Source: Deinococcus marmoris DSM 12784 (GTDB lineage: Bacteria > Deinococcota > Deinococci > Deinococcales > Deinococcaceae). Taken from it: a stretch of 14,926 nt of DNA. The stretch spans positions 1-14,926 of the forward strand of contig NZ_JNIV01000100.1 in NCBI RefSeq assembly GCF_000701405.1, given 5' to 3'. The position numbers and the translations under genes are program-made. Under the pieces are notes generated by a model that saw only the letters and a program-made list of their open reading frames with translations, was not told where the DNA came from and did no database searches. This document shows, in pieces, positions 7,952 to 14,926 of this stretch (position 1 is its first letter; each line of letters starts with the position of its first letter).

Positions 7952-8239
7952 TCAGTCAAGGTTGCGCAGCCCACGCCACCGCAAAGTTGCCGCTGCTGAA
8001 CCGTAACACCCCTGAGGGATCTCGCGCAGCATCGCGCGGTAGGTCACGCCAATCAGCGCCATTTCCCGGGGGCTGCCGCCCGTGGCCACCTTGTCGAAAT
8101 CGCATTGCAGCATATACCGGACGAACCAGGTGCACGCGTGAATGTCACCCTCTTCGATGTACCGCGTCATGTCGCGCAGGATGTCGTCGGGGACGCTGTC
8201 GAGAGCTTCGCGGGTCCAGCGCATGGGGCTAACTGGCAT
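7952..8239 (-). CDS. Small unknown protein, 95 aa
   Basis: This is a soluble, mixed-charge protein (MPVSPMRWTREALDSVPDDI…, ending in TLRWRGLRNLD) with no signal peptide, membrane helix or motif that I recognise. The central ACTWFVRYMLQCDFDKVA segment looks like a folded core. The start at 8239 is supported by TAAGGAA 4-5 nt upstream; Met6 (8224), 4 nt after the preceding gene's stop, is a possible alternative. It overlaps the 34-aa gene by 11 nt and is followed by a good terminator, so the two form a compact operon. It sits between two defence modules, but nothing in the sequence says what it does. I am fairly sure it is real because of codon quality, ribosome site, coupling and terminator. 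Confidence 0.7.
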   Translation of the reverse strand: MPVSPMRWTREALDSVPDDILRDMTRYIEEGDIHACTWFVRYMLQCDFDKVATGGSPREMALIGVTYRAMLREIPQGCYGSAAATLRWRGLRNLD

Positions 8240-8333
8240 GCGGTTCCTTAGCGGCCTTCAGGGGGCCACACTGCACGCCGGGGCCGCGCAGAGCGGTGTT
8301 GCGGAAAGTGGGGTGGTGGGGTGAGTGATTCAT
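8229..8333 (-). CDS. Small ORF, 34 aa, first gene of the minus-strand operon
   Basis: An ATG at 8331-8333 is preceded by a strong GCGGAGGT ribosome site with 4 nt spacing. The ORF encodes MNHSPHHPTFRNTALRG and continues to KAAKEPHAS. It is histidine-rich at the start, has no hydrophobic segment, and resembles nothing I know. Its stop lies 11 nt inside the following 95-aa gene, so translation of the two is probably coupled. It may be a real micro-protein or a leader ORF that sets expression of the downstream gene. Confidence 0.5.
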   Translation of the reverse strand: MNHSPHHPTFRNTALRGPGVQCGPLKAAKEPHAS

Positions 8334-8351
8334 GTTGACCTCCGCCGGAAT

Positions 8352-8401
8352 GAACGTTCCCAGCAGCCAAACTTTAGCACGCCAAAATGCCATATTTTGC
8401 G
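8352..8401 (-). promoter_or_regulatory. Dyads and AT-rich promoter candidate for the small operon
   Basis: Upstream of the 34-aa ORF are a perfect palindrome GAACGTTC (8352-8359) and an imperfect inverted repeat, CGCCAAAAT and ATTTTGCG separated by 5 nt (8380-8401), in a locally AT-rich stretch. TAAAGT on the minus strand (about 8377-8372) could be the -10 box. No confident -35 is seen. The symmetry suggests a regulator binding site, which would be an inference. Confidence 0.35.
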
Positions 8402-8715
8402 TCTGGGACGGCATAAAACGCACATCCCCTCGCACCCACTTGCAGAGCTCCTCGCAGCTTGTAGGGAACCCCGCCAGCAATGGCGTGAGCTGACCAGACC
8501 ACTTCCCGGTTCGTCGAAGGTTACTTTCTCCAGATCGCTCAGGTTGAGGGGCGGTGTCCCGTCGTCGGCTCAGAAGTTAACGACAAAAGGGACAGCGACA
8601 ACCGTGTTTCAGACGTCAAAATCCACGCCTGTCCCTGTGTCCCTCAAACTTGAGTGGACCAGGGCAACGCTGCAAAGTAAAACGATTTGTGGGCTTCCAG
8701 TGAGTATTTCCGTCC
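8402..8715. other. Intergenic stretch upstream of hsdR with inverted repeats
   Basis: No gene is supported in this stretch between the small minus-strand operon and the hsdR promoter. It holds AGGGACAGCG (8588-8597) facing CGCCTGTCCCT (8626-8636), an inverted repeat with one bulge and ~28 nt between arms, and the palindrome CTCAA-AC-TTGAG (8643-8654). The latter lies about 60 nt before the hsdR-side -10 box, where a regulator could bind. Open frames here look like chance. Confidence 0.4.
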
Positions 8716-8721
8716 TACACT
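8716..8721 (+). promoter_or_regulatory. Probable leaderless -10 box (TACACT) of the R-M operon
   Basis: TACACT fits the TANNNT box and lies 7 nt before ATG 8729. That spacing places the transcription start at or very near the start codon, the arrangement of leaderless mRNAs that are abundant in Deinococcus. No ribosome site precedes ATG 8729, as expected. The -35 is poor (CTTCCA, 8694-8699, 16 nt spacer). Confidence 0.5.
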
Positions 8722-8728
8722 GTGAGAC

Positions 8729-8830
8729 ATGAAACCTGTTTCAGGTCGCCCTCCAGGAAATCGGCCCGGCATCCCAGCCAGCATCTGCGCCGCGACTGCC
8801 CAGGGGGCCAACCCGGTACAGACTTCATGA
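8729..8830 (+). CDS. 33-aa leaderless ORF coupled to hsdR
   Basis: ATG 8729 opens a 33-codon ORF (MKPVSGRPPGNRPGIPAS…, ending NPVQTS) rich in Pro, Gly and Ala and without a recognisable fold. Its TGA overlaps the hsdR ATG as ATGA (8827-8830). The promoter box directly upstream would make this, not hsdR, the first codon of the mRNA. hsdR itself has no good ribosome site, so translation of the short ORF and reinitiation at the overlap would explain how hsdR is read. The peptide may have no function of its own. Confidence 0.45.
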   Translation: MKPVSGRPPGNRPGIPASICAATAQGANPVQTS

Positions 8831-11187
8831 TCACCGAGGCCGACACCTGCCGCCAGTACATCCTCCCCAAGCTTCAGGCCGCCGGCTGGACCGATGACCT
8901 GATCCGCGAACAAAAAACGTTCACCGACGGCCGCATCCTGGTCCAGGGCCGCAACGCCAAGCGCGGCAAGCAAAAGCGCGTGGACTACCTGCTGTACAGC
9001 CGACTGCACTTCCCCATCGCCGTGGTGGAGGCCAAGGCGGCGTACCTCGCCCCCGGCCAGGGCCTCCAGCAGGCCATCGACTACGCGGTGGTGCTGGACC
9101 TGCCTTTCGCCTACAGCACCAACGGTCACGGCATCGTCGAGCATGACTTGTTGACCGGCCAGGGGCGTGAACTGGACGCGTTCCCGACGCGAGCGGAACT
9201 GGTCAACCGCCTGCATGCGCACCGGGGGCTGTCGCCGGAAGCTGAGGACCGTCTGCTGATCCCTTATCACCTGGGGGACCGGATCCCACGCTATTACCAG
9301 ACCATCGCCATCCAGCGGGCGTCTGAAGCCATTCTGAAGGGGCAAAAGCGGGTGCTGCTGACGCTGGCGACGGGAACTGGCAAGACCGAGATCGCCTTTC
9401 AGATCGCCTGGAAACTGTGGCAGGGACGCTGGAACCTGAGCGGCATGAACCGCCGCCCACGCATCCTGTTTCTCGCCGACCGCAGCATTCTGGTGGATGA
9501 CCCCAAGGACAAGGGATTTGCGCCGTTCAAGGGGGCGCGCCACAAAATCGAGGGCGGCGTGGTCAACACGAGCCGTGACATGTACTTTTCTACTTACCAG
9601 GCGCTGGCCGAGGACGAGGTGAGGCCCGGCCTGTACCGCCAGTACCCGCCCGACTTTTTTGACCTGATCATCGTGGACGAGGCCCACCGGGGATCGGCGA
9701 GCGAGGAGAGTTCCTGGCGGGCCATCCTGACCCATTTTGGCGCGGCCATCCAACTCGGCATGACCGCCACGCCCCTGCGCCAGGACACCCGTGACACCTA
9801 CGACTACTACGGCGCGCCGATCTACGAGTACAGCCTGGCCCAGGGCATCCAGGACGGTTTTCTGGCGCCGTATCAGGTGCGCCGGGTCGTCACCGATGTC
9901 GACGCGGTGGGCTGGCGGCCCACTCCAGGGCAACTCGACGCCCACGGGCGCGAAATTCCAGATGGGGTCTACAGCACCAAAGATTTTGAAACGTCCATCT
10001 CGCTTGAGGCCCGCACCCAGGCCGTGGCCCGGCATCTGGTGGACTACCTGCGCTCCACCGACATCATGGATAAAACGCTGGTGTTCTGCGTGGACCAAGA
10101 GCACGCCCTTCAAATGCGCTCGGCCATCGCCCAGCTGCTGCCCGAACAAATGAAGCAGCATCCTGACTATGTGGCGCGCGTGGTGGCCGACGAAGGCGAC
10201 ATCGGAAAAGGCCACCTGGCAAACTTCCAGGATGTGGAAAAAAAGACGCCAGTGATCCTCACCAGCTCGCGGCTACTTTCCACCGGGATCGATGCGCCGA
10301 TGGTCAAGAACGTGGTGCTGTTCCGGGTGGTGGGCAGCATGGCGGAATTCAAGCAGATCATCGGGCGCGGCACCCGGGTGCGCGAGGACTACGGCAAACT
10401 GTTCTTCACCATCATCGACTACACCGGCAGCGCCACCATCAACTTTGCTGACCCAGATTTCGATGGCCCACCGGTTTCCACCACCGACATCACCATGAGC
10501 GAGGAAGGTGAAACGAAGCAGGAAGAGACGGTGACGGAAGCACAGCTCGAGGATGGCGCGCCGTATCCCACAGGCCAGGCCAGCCTGCAAAACGATGACG
10601 AGGGGCAACCGCGCAAACTGGTGATCCGGGACGGCGTACAGGTCAAGATTTTGCACGAGGTGGTGCAGGAACTCGACGCCCAGGGCAAACAACTCCGCAC
10701 CGTGAAGTTCACCAGTTACGCCGCAGACCAGCTCCGGAGCCTGTACATGAGCGCCGAGGAGTTTCGTGACCAGTGGGCTGATCCTGATCCACGCGAACGC
10801 CAGAAAATCATCGAGGCTTTGGAGGAGCGCGGCGTGGTCTTAAAACATCTGGAGCAGGTCATGGGCCGCGAGGACAGTGACCCCTTTGACCTGCTGTGCC
10901 ACCTGGCCTTTGGCGGCCCCCTGCAAACGCGCAAACAAAGGGCAGAGGCGGCCAAAAGCCACAAAGAGGACCTCTACACCACTCATGGGCCAGTGGCGCA
11001 GACCATCCTGGACCAGTTGCTCGATCAGTACGCCGAACATGGCATCAACGAGCTGGGCGGCATAGAGGTGTTCAAGGTGCTGCCCGCCACGAAGCACATG
11101 AATTTCAGCGAAGTCGGACGGGCCTTCGGCGGCCAGAATAAGCTGCGGCAAGCGCTGGATGAGTTGCCCAGACTGATCTACGCGTGA
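8827..11187 (+). CDS. hsdR: Type I restriction enzyme, R (motor and nuclease) subunit
   Basis: 786 aa from ATG 8827. The frame is open further upstream to a GTG at 8722, but similarity to HsdR N-termini begins at MITEADTCRQ, so 8827 is chosen. The nuclease domain shows the PD-(D/E)xK pattern: Asp53 in VDYLL and E68-A-K70 in VEAKA. The motor has Walker A ATGTGKTE (Lys186), DEAH (284-287), MTATP (312-316) and QIIGRGTR (510-517). The C-terminal part (LFFTIIDYTGSA, then a helical region) resembles the EcoEI/EcoAI type R subunits, which are about 800 aa. With HsdM and HsdS it would translocate and cut DNA lacking the methylation mark. All catalytic motifs look intact. The next gene begins 8 nt after the stop. 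Confidence 0.93.
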   Translation: MITEADTCRQYILPKLQAAGWTDDLIREQKTFTDGRILVQGRNAKRGKQKRVDYLLYSRLHFPIAVVEAKAAYLAPGQGLQQAIDYAVVLDLPFAYSTNGHGIVEHDLLTGQGRELDAFPTRAELVNRLHAHRGLSPEAEDRLLIPYHLGDRIPRYYQTIAIQRASEAILKGQKRVLLTLATGTGKTEIAFQIAWKLWQGRWNLSGMNRRPRILFLADRSILVDDPKDKGFAPFKGARHKIEGGVVNTSRDMYFSTYQALAEDEVRPGLYRQYPPDFFDLIIVDEAHRGSASEESSWRAILTHFGAAIQLGMTATPLRQDTRDTYDYYGAPIYEYSLAQGIQDGFLAPYQVRRVVTDVDAVGWRPTPGQLDAHGREIPDGVYSTKDFETSISLEARTQAVARHLVDYLRSTDIMDKTLVFCVDQEHALQMRSAIAQLLPEQMKQHPDYVARVVADEGDIGKGHLANFQDVEKKTPVILTSSRLLSTGIDAPMVKNVVLFRVVGSMAEFKQIIGRGTRVREDYGKLFFTIIDYTGSATINFADPDFDGPPVSTTDITMSEEGETKQEETVTEAQLEDGAPYPTGQASLQNDDEGQPRKLVIRDGVQVKILHEVVQELDAQGKQLRTVKFTSYAADQLRSLYMSAEEFRDQWADPDPRERQKIIEALEERGVVLKHLEQVMGREDSDPFDLLCHLAFGGPLQTRKQRAEAAKSHKEDLYTTHGPVAQTILDQLLDQYAEHGINELGGIEVFKVLPATKHMNFSEVGRAFGGQNKLRQALDELPRLIYA

Positions 11188-11195
11188 GGTGAACC

Positions 11196-11837
11196 ATGGG
11201 ACAGTACACCAGCTTCATCAAGGATTTTCCCGCCCGTTGCCGCGAACTCCTTGAAACCTACCCGGAAGAGCGGCTGCGGCGCGGGCTGCCAGACCGCTCG
11301 GTCACCACGATGCTGTGCGTGGCTTCGGCGGTCCTGACCATTCCAAGAGAGCGTCTACAGCAAAACAAACTCAGAAATGGCACGGACGTCTCCCATCCAG
11401 AGCGCCAGAAATTTGAACAGGCGAGTGCAGTCTTCGATGCCGACCAGAATGCGCTGTTGACGCAAAGTCGCTACTGGTCGGTTCTCCAGGCGGGTGTGCA
11501 GTTCAAGGTGCAAGCGCGGCCCACTGAATTTAATGTGGCGGCTTACGGCAGTTTTCCAGAGGACTACCAGACCTGGGAATTTTTCCGCGTCCTTCGCAAC
11601 GCCCTCGCCCACGGCAACATCTATACGGGATTTGATCCAAAACGGATCACCAACCTCACCTTCGGATCAAACCCAACTGACAAGCGGGCCAAAGCGCAAG
11701 GTCTCGAGCTTTCAGACTATGAACTCATCACCCTGGAAGTCGATGCCCTCTCGGCTTTTTTGCACGTCTGGCTGGACTTTCTGACTGAGCTGCCCCTGCC
11801 CGAAGCTATGCAGAACACCGGGCAGGCGGCAGACTGA
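11196..11837 (+). CDS. HEPN-like protein embedded in the type I R-M operon
   Basis: 213 aa, ATG preceded by GAGGTGA. The product is soluble and mostly helical in appearance (FIKDFPARCRELLETYPEE). It carries R134-NALA-H139-G in VLRNALAHG, matching the R-x4-6-H signature of HEPN domains with the polar residue after Arg typical of active HEPN ribonucleases, followed by a helix ending FLHVWLDFL. HEPN proteins in defence loci are commonly RNases that act as toxins or abortive-infection effectors; others are inactive or help complexes assemble. It lies between hsdR and hsdM with gaps of 8 and 6 nt, so it is co-expressed with the R-M enzyme. The motif is seen; RNase activity and a suicide role are inferred. 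No partner antitoxin gene is visible unless HsdM/S plays that part. Confidence 0.75.
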   Translation: MGQYTSFIKDFPARCRELLETYPEERLRRGLPDRSVTTMLCVASAVLTIPRERLQQNKLRNGTDVSHPERQKFEQASAVFDADQNALLTQSRYWSVLQAGVQFKVQARPTEFNVAAYGSFPEDYQTWEFFRVLRNALAHGNIYTGFDPKRITNLTFGSNPTDKRAKAQGLELSDYELITLEVDALSAFLHVWLDFLTELPLPEAMQNTGQAAD

Positions 11838-11843
11838 GCAGCG

Positions 11844-13586
11844 ATGACCCGCACCTCTAAAACAAAATCCAAAGTCGCACCCTCCACCGCCCAGCGCCTC
11901 TCCAGCGTCATCAAGAGCGTGCGCGACATCATGCGCAAGGACAAGGGCCTCAGCGGCGATGCTGACCGCCTGCCAATGCTGACGTGGCTGATGTTTCTGA
12001 AGTTCCTGGACGACTTGGAACAAGGCCACGAGGCCGAGGCCGCGTTCGAGGGGCGGCCCTACACCCCGATTTTGCACGACATGTATCGCTGGCGGGGCTG
12101 GGCGCGCAGTGACCTTCAGGGCGATGACCTGCTCAAGTTCATCAACAACGAAAAGTACGAGTTCACGCCTGGCGAGGACGTCCCCGGGCTGCTGGCTTAC
12201 CTCCGCAACCTGCAGGGCGAGGGAAGCCGTGACCGCCGCACCGTGGTGGCCGAGATCTTTAAAGGCGTTCAGAACCGGATGATCGATGGCTATCTGCTTA
12301 AAGAGGTGGTGCAGAAGCTAGATACGCTGGACTTCACGTCCAGCGACGAGAGCCACACGCTGGGCGCGTTGTACGAGGGCATGCTCAAAGAGATGCGCGA
12401 CGCCGCCGGGGACGCGGGCGAGTTTTACACGCCCCGCGCCGTGGTGCGCTTTATGGTCAAGGCGCTGGACCCGCATCTGGGCGAGACTGTGCTGGATCCC
12501 GCCTGCGGGACGGGCGGCTTTCTGGTGGAGGCCTTTGAGCATCTGCGCGGACAGGTCAAGACCACCGACGACACCGAAATCTTGCAGACGCGCAGCGTGC
12601 TGGGCGGCGAGGCCAAGCCGCTGCCTTACCTGCTGGCCCAGATGAACCTGACCCTGCACGGCCTGGAATCGCCGCAGATCGACAGTGGCAACAGCCTGCG
12701 CCACAACCTGGCTGGCCTGGGGGACCGCGACCGGGTGGACGTGATCCTGGCCAACCCCCCATTCGGCGGCGAGGAAGAAAAGGGCATTCAGAACAACTTT
12801 CCCGCCGACAAACGCACCGGGGAAACGGCGCTGCTGTTCATGCAACTGATCATGCGCAAGCTGCGCCGTCCGGTGGCTGCCCACAAAGGTGGACGGGCAG
12901 GCGTCGTCGTTCCCAACGGCTTTCTCTTCGCCCAAGGTGTAGGTGCCCGCATCAAGCAGGAAATGCTAGAGGGCTTCAACTTACACACCATCGTCCGGCT
13001 GCCCAGCGGGGTCTTTGCGCCATACACCTCGATCCCCACGAACATCCTGTTCTTTGAGCGCGGCGAGCCCACGCAGGAAATTTGGTATTACGAACACCCC
13101 TTGCCCACCGGACAAAAAAACTACACCAAAACAAGGCCAGTGCAGTTTGAAGAATTCGCTCCTCTGCTCGCGTGGTGGTCCAACAGGGAAGAGAGCGAAC
13201 AAGCATGGCGGGTGCCATGGGCCGAGTTGCATGAGGGTGCCAAGCAGGTTGCGGAGCCACTGTGGCAGGCTGCCCAGGCCGCAACAACTCGCGCCAACCA
13301 GGCAGCCGCAAAAGCCAAGGGGGCGGTCGGGGAGAGGGAGAAGCAGACTCTACTTGATCAGGAGAAACAAGAACTAGAAAGCGCACGTGATGCCCAGACT
13401 CAGGGCGATGCCGCGTACTGGCCTGTCTTCAACCTGGACAGCAAGAATCCCAACGTCGCGCCAGACTTGGAACATCAGCCGCCTGGGAAACTGCTAGCCG
13501 ACATCTTGAGCAAGGAGCGACGCATTCTGACGCTGCTGGAAGAGTTGCAGACCGAGTTAGAACAGGGGGAAGCCGTTCATGCCTGA
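11844..13586 (+). CDS. hsdM: Type I DNA adenine methyltransferase, M subunit
   Basis: 580 aa. The N-terminal helical HsdM domain (LPMLTWLMFLKFLDDLE) precedes a methyltransferase core with GEFYTPRAVVRFM, the SAM-binding motif DPACGTGGF (218-226) and catalytic NPPF (304-307), the N6-adenine type. These are followed by VVPNGFLF and ILFFERG, as expected. The C-terminus has an alanine/glutamine/glutamate-rich coiled-coil-like insertion (about 465-520) before AYWPVFNLDSKNPN, making it somewhat longer than typical ~500-aa subunits. The start lies 6 nt after the HEPN gene with only GAG as a ribosome site, so it is probably translated by coupling. Its end overlaps hsdS by 8 nt. It looks intact and could methylate DNA if a working S subunit is present. 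Confidence 0.93.
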   Translation: MTRTSKTKSKVAPSTAQRLSSVIKSVRDIMRKDKGLSGDADRLPMLTWLMFLKFLDDLEQGHEAEAAFEGRPYTPILHDMYRWRGWARSDLQGDDLLKFINNEKYEFTPGEDVPGLLAYLRNLQGEGSRDRRTVVAEIFKGVQNRMIDGYLLKEVVQKLDTLDFTSSDESHTLGALYEGMLKEMRDAAGDAGEFYTPRAVVRFMVKALDPHLGETVLDPACGTGGFLVEAFEHLRGQVKTTDDTEILQTRSVLGGEAKPLPYLLAQMNLTLHGLESPQIDSGNSLRHNLAGLGDRDRVDVILANPPFGGEEEKGIQNNFPADKRTGETALLFMQLIMRKLRRPVAAHKGGRAGVVVPNGFLFAQGVGARIKQEMLEGFNLHTIVRLPSGVFAPYTSIPTNILFFERGEPTQEIWYYEHPLPTGQKNYTKTRPVQFEEFAPLLAWWSNREESEQAWRVPWAELHEGAKQVAEPLWQAAQAATTRANQAAAKAKGAVGEREKQTLLDQEKQELESARDAQTQGDAAYWPVFNLDSKNPNVAPDLEHQPPGKLLADILSKERRILTLLEELQTELEQGEAVHA

Positions 13587-14607
13587 ATGGGAACGAGTGA
13601 GTCTCGGCGAGATTCTCGAACAGGACGTAAACTACGTTGCCGAGCCCGAGCCGCGCATATATTCGAAGGTTTCAGTAAAACTTTATGGCCGAGGCGTTAC
13701 ACCAGATACCCCCGTCAACGGAGCAGACCTCAAAATGAAGCGTCATCAGCTCGCGGAGGCAGGACAGGTAATCCTTTCTGAAATCTGGGGTAAGAAAGGC
13801 GCTATCGGCCTGGTTCCTTTAGAGGGAAGTGGTGCACTTTGCACAAGCCATTTCTTTCTATTCGATATAGACCACACACGGGTAATTCCAGGGTGGTTAG
13901 AACTGATTTTCAAAGCTAATTACCTTGAGAAACAACTCAACTCAGGAGCGCAAGGGACAACTGGTTACGCGGCTGTACGGCCTAAGCATCTTCAAGCTGC
14001 CGAGATCCCTCTCCCGCCCTTGCCTGAGCAGCGGCGCATCATCGCCCGCGTGAAAGAGCTGCTGGACAAGGTGGAGGAAGCACAGGGTTTGCGAGACGAA
14101 ATCAGAAAAATCACAGAACACCTTACAAATTTAACCGGAGATTCTAAATTTATCATCGGCCAAGGCGAACTGCTTGGTGATTTAGTTGATATTATTGATC
14201 CAAATCCATCTCATCGTTATCCTGAGTACACAGAAGAAGGCGTACACATCATCTCAACCACAAATTTTGTTGGACTTGATGACATAGAGTCAACAAGTGC
14301 TAAGAAGGTTCCCCGATCTTTCTTCGAGGAAACACTTGGCAAATTTAATCCCTCATCGGAGGATATTATTTTTGCACGTAAGGGAAAAATAGGTTATGCA
14401 AGACGTTATCCGTCAGCATCAAGGCTAGCAATGACCCATACATTATGTCTCATTAAAATAAAATCCAGCAAGCTTGATAGTAGTTATTTGCTTCATCTCT
14501 TGAGAAGCCGGGAATTCATTAGATATTTACTCGAAACAATGAACGATAATACAGGTGTGCCAACTTTAGGATTAGGGGTTCAGTACCGGACAACTCGATT
14601 TCAATAG
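13579..14607 (+). CDS. hsdS: Type I specificity subunit, 3' end lost to an insertion sequence
   Basis: 342 aa remain of a gene that normally encodes about 400-450. The first target-recognition domain begins MPEWERVSLGEI and is followed by the central conserved helix PLPPLPEQRR (144-153) through KELLDKVEEAQGLRDE. A second recognition domain starts near residue 190 (GELLGDLVDIIDPNPSHRYP) and reads normally to TGVPTLGLGV, where the usual PLPPL block and second conserved helix should follow. Instead come QYRTTRFQ and a stop, read from insertion-sequence DNA. From about 14100 to the junction the bases are much more AT-rich than the rest of the operon, so the second domain was probably acquired separately. 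The shortened S subunit may be dead or may have changed specificity. Confidence 0.88.
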   Translation: MPEWERVSLGEILEQDVNYVAEPEPRIYSKVSVKLYGRGVTPDTPVNGADLKMKRHQLAEAGQVILSEIWGKKGAIGLVPLEGSGALCTSHFFLFDIDHTRVIPGWLELIFKANYLEKQLNSGAQGTTGYAAVRPKHLQAAEIPLPPLPEQRRIIARVKELLDKVEEAQGLRDEIRKITEHLTNLTGDSKFIIGQGELLGDLVDIIDPNPSHRYPEYTEEGVHIISTTNFVGLDDIESTSAKKVPRSFFEETLGKFNPSSEDIIFARKGKIGYARRYPSASRLAMTHTLCLIKIKSSKLDSSYLLHLLRSREFIRYLLETMNDNTGVPTLGLGVQYRTTRFQ

Positions 14608-14926
14608 CGTCCTGAACAGCATTTTTGACATTTGAGCATTTGGTTGTCATCTGGGACGGCGAAAGGCGGCTTCTTGGAGTTATGAGACACGAAGAAGCCG
14701 CCCAAATCGACGCGATCAAGTTTGCCCAGCTCTTGAAAGAGCGCTTCCCCTTTTTGCGACGCGATACCTTGCAACGCGTCGAAGACGCCATGTGTTCGCT
14801 GATCGAGCAACGCTCTACCAATCAACAGCAGTGGTCCCAGGCCATGCCTGGGACCAGCTCCCCAGAAGCCAAGAAGAAGCGTCTGGGACGGTGTATACAG
14901 GACCCGAAATTGAACGACGATTTCTT
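14581..14926 (+). mobile_element. Left end of an insertion sequence inserted in hsdS
   Basis: HsdS similarity stops at about 14577-14580, and a transposase gene begins 100 bp later on the same strand, so this is the 5' end of an insertion sequence that continues past the right edge. The exact boundary and terminal inverted repeat cannot be fixed without the other end. GTTCAG (14578-14583) and CTGAAC (14612-14617) form a small hairpin at the junction. Confidence 0.7.
14682..14926 (+). CDS. Transposase N-terminus (IS4-like), runs off right edge
   Basis: ATG 14682 opens a frame with no stop to the window end (81 codons): MRHEEAAQIDAIKFAQLLKE, then RFPFLRRDTLQRVEDAMCSL and KKKRLGRCIQDPKLNDDF. 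The short N-terminal helical domain followed by a KKKRL-x-R-x4-P block resembles IS4-family transposases; the DDE catalytic residues lie beyond the window, so the family is tentative. GGAG lies only 2 nt before the ATG, giving a weak start site, as often in transposases. Orientation is the same as hsdS. Confidence 0.7.
   Translation, partial: MRHEEAAQIDAIKFAQLLKERFPFLRRDTLQRVEDAMCSLIEQRSTNQQQWSQAMPGTSSPEAKKKRLGRCIQDPKLNDDF

Noticed and set aside
7531..8232. Plus-strand open frame of 233 codons after the helicase gene
   Set aside because: Composition is arginine/proline-rich with no family features, and it runs against the better supported 95-aa minus-strand gene and its terminator.
8325..8732. 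Plus-strand open frame of 135 codons before hsdR
   Set aside because: No ribosome site, no protein-like composition, and it covers the dyads and promoter box.
8644..10215. Very long minus-strand open frame opposite hsdR
   Set aside because: A shadow of high-GC coding bias; the plus strand has the complete set of HsdR motifs.
8402..14891. TCTGGGACGG occurs at 8402, 14650 and 14882
   Set aside because: The flanks are unrelated, one copy is inside transposase codons, and 10 bp is too short to call an insertion end.
1..14926. CRISPR array or tRNA/rRNA gene
   Set aside because: No regularly spaced short repeats and no recognisable tRNA or rRNA stretch were seen; the only strong repeats are coding (TerB linker, five-repeat protein).

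Overview
The window looks like accessory chromosome or plasmid DNA from a high-GC bacterium, most likely a Deinococcus. This is an inference from three things: the GC-rich coding style, a TANNNT box placed 7 nt before an ATG (the leaderless-promoter layout common in Deinococcus), and the general feel of the pilin and transposase proteins. No sequence search was run, so genus and homologies are by eye.

Left flank (1-1601): the 5' part of a type IV prepilin-like gene runs off the left edge on the minus strand. Beside it, also on the minus strand, is a protein made almost entirely of five ~50-residue repeats resembling the phage-integrase repeat unit, but with no recombinase domain. A short intergenic region packed with dyads separates it from the next operon.

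First defence-like module (1602-7534, plus): two overlapping genes encode a 1039-aa protein with a TerB_N-like domain, a very long proline-rich linker carrying a fresh 243-bp-period duplication, and a separate C-terminal helical domain; then a 942-aa RapA/SNF2-type helicase. TerB-domain protein plus helicase recalls the Shango anti-phage system and the Ter-linked DNA-processing operons, but the ATPase gene expected with them is absent here.

Middle (7535-8830): a small minus-strand operon (34-aa and 95-aa proteins) ends at a convincing rho-independent terminator. Next to it, on the plus strand, is a probable leaderless promoter feeding a 33-aa ORF whose stop overlaps the hsdR start (ATGA).

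Second defence module (8827-14607, plus): a type I restriction-modification operon in the order hsdR, a 213-aa HEPN-like protein with an RNALAH motif, hsdM, hsdS. All genes abut or overlap. The second half of hsdS is markedly AT-richer than the rest, and the gene is cut in its second recognition domain by an insertion sequence whose transposase (IS4-like by appearance) runs off the right edge.

Taken together this is a defence island: a Shango-like two-gene module, a type I R-M operon with an embedded HEPN candidate effector, a small unknown operon between them, and mobile-element traces on its right side. The best candidates for something new are the ATPase-less TerB/helicase pair and the HEPN gene inside the R-M operon.
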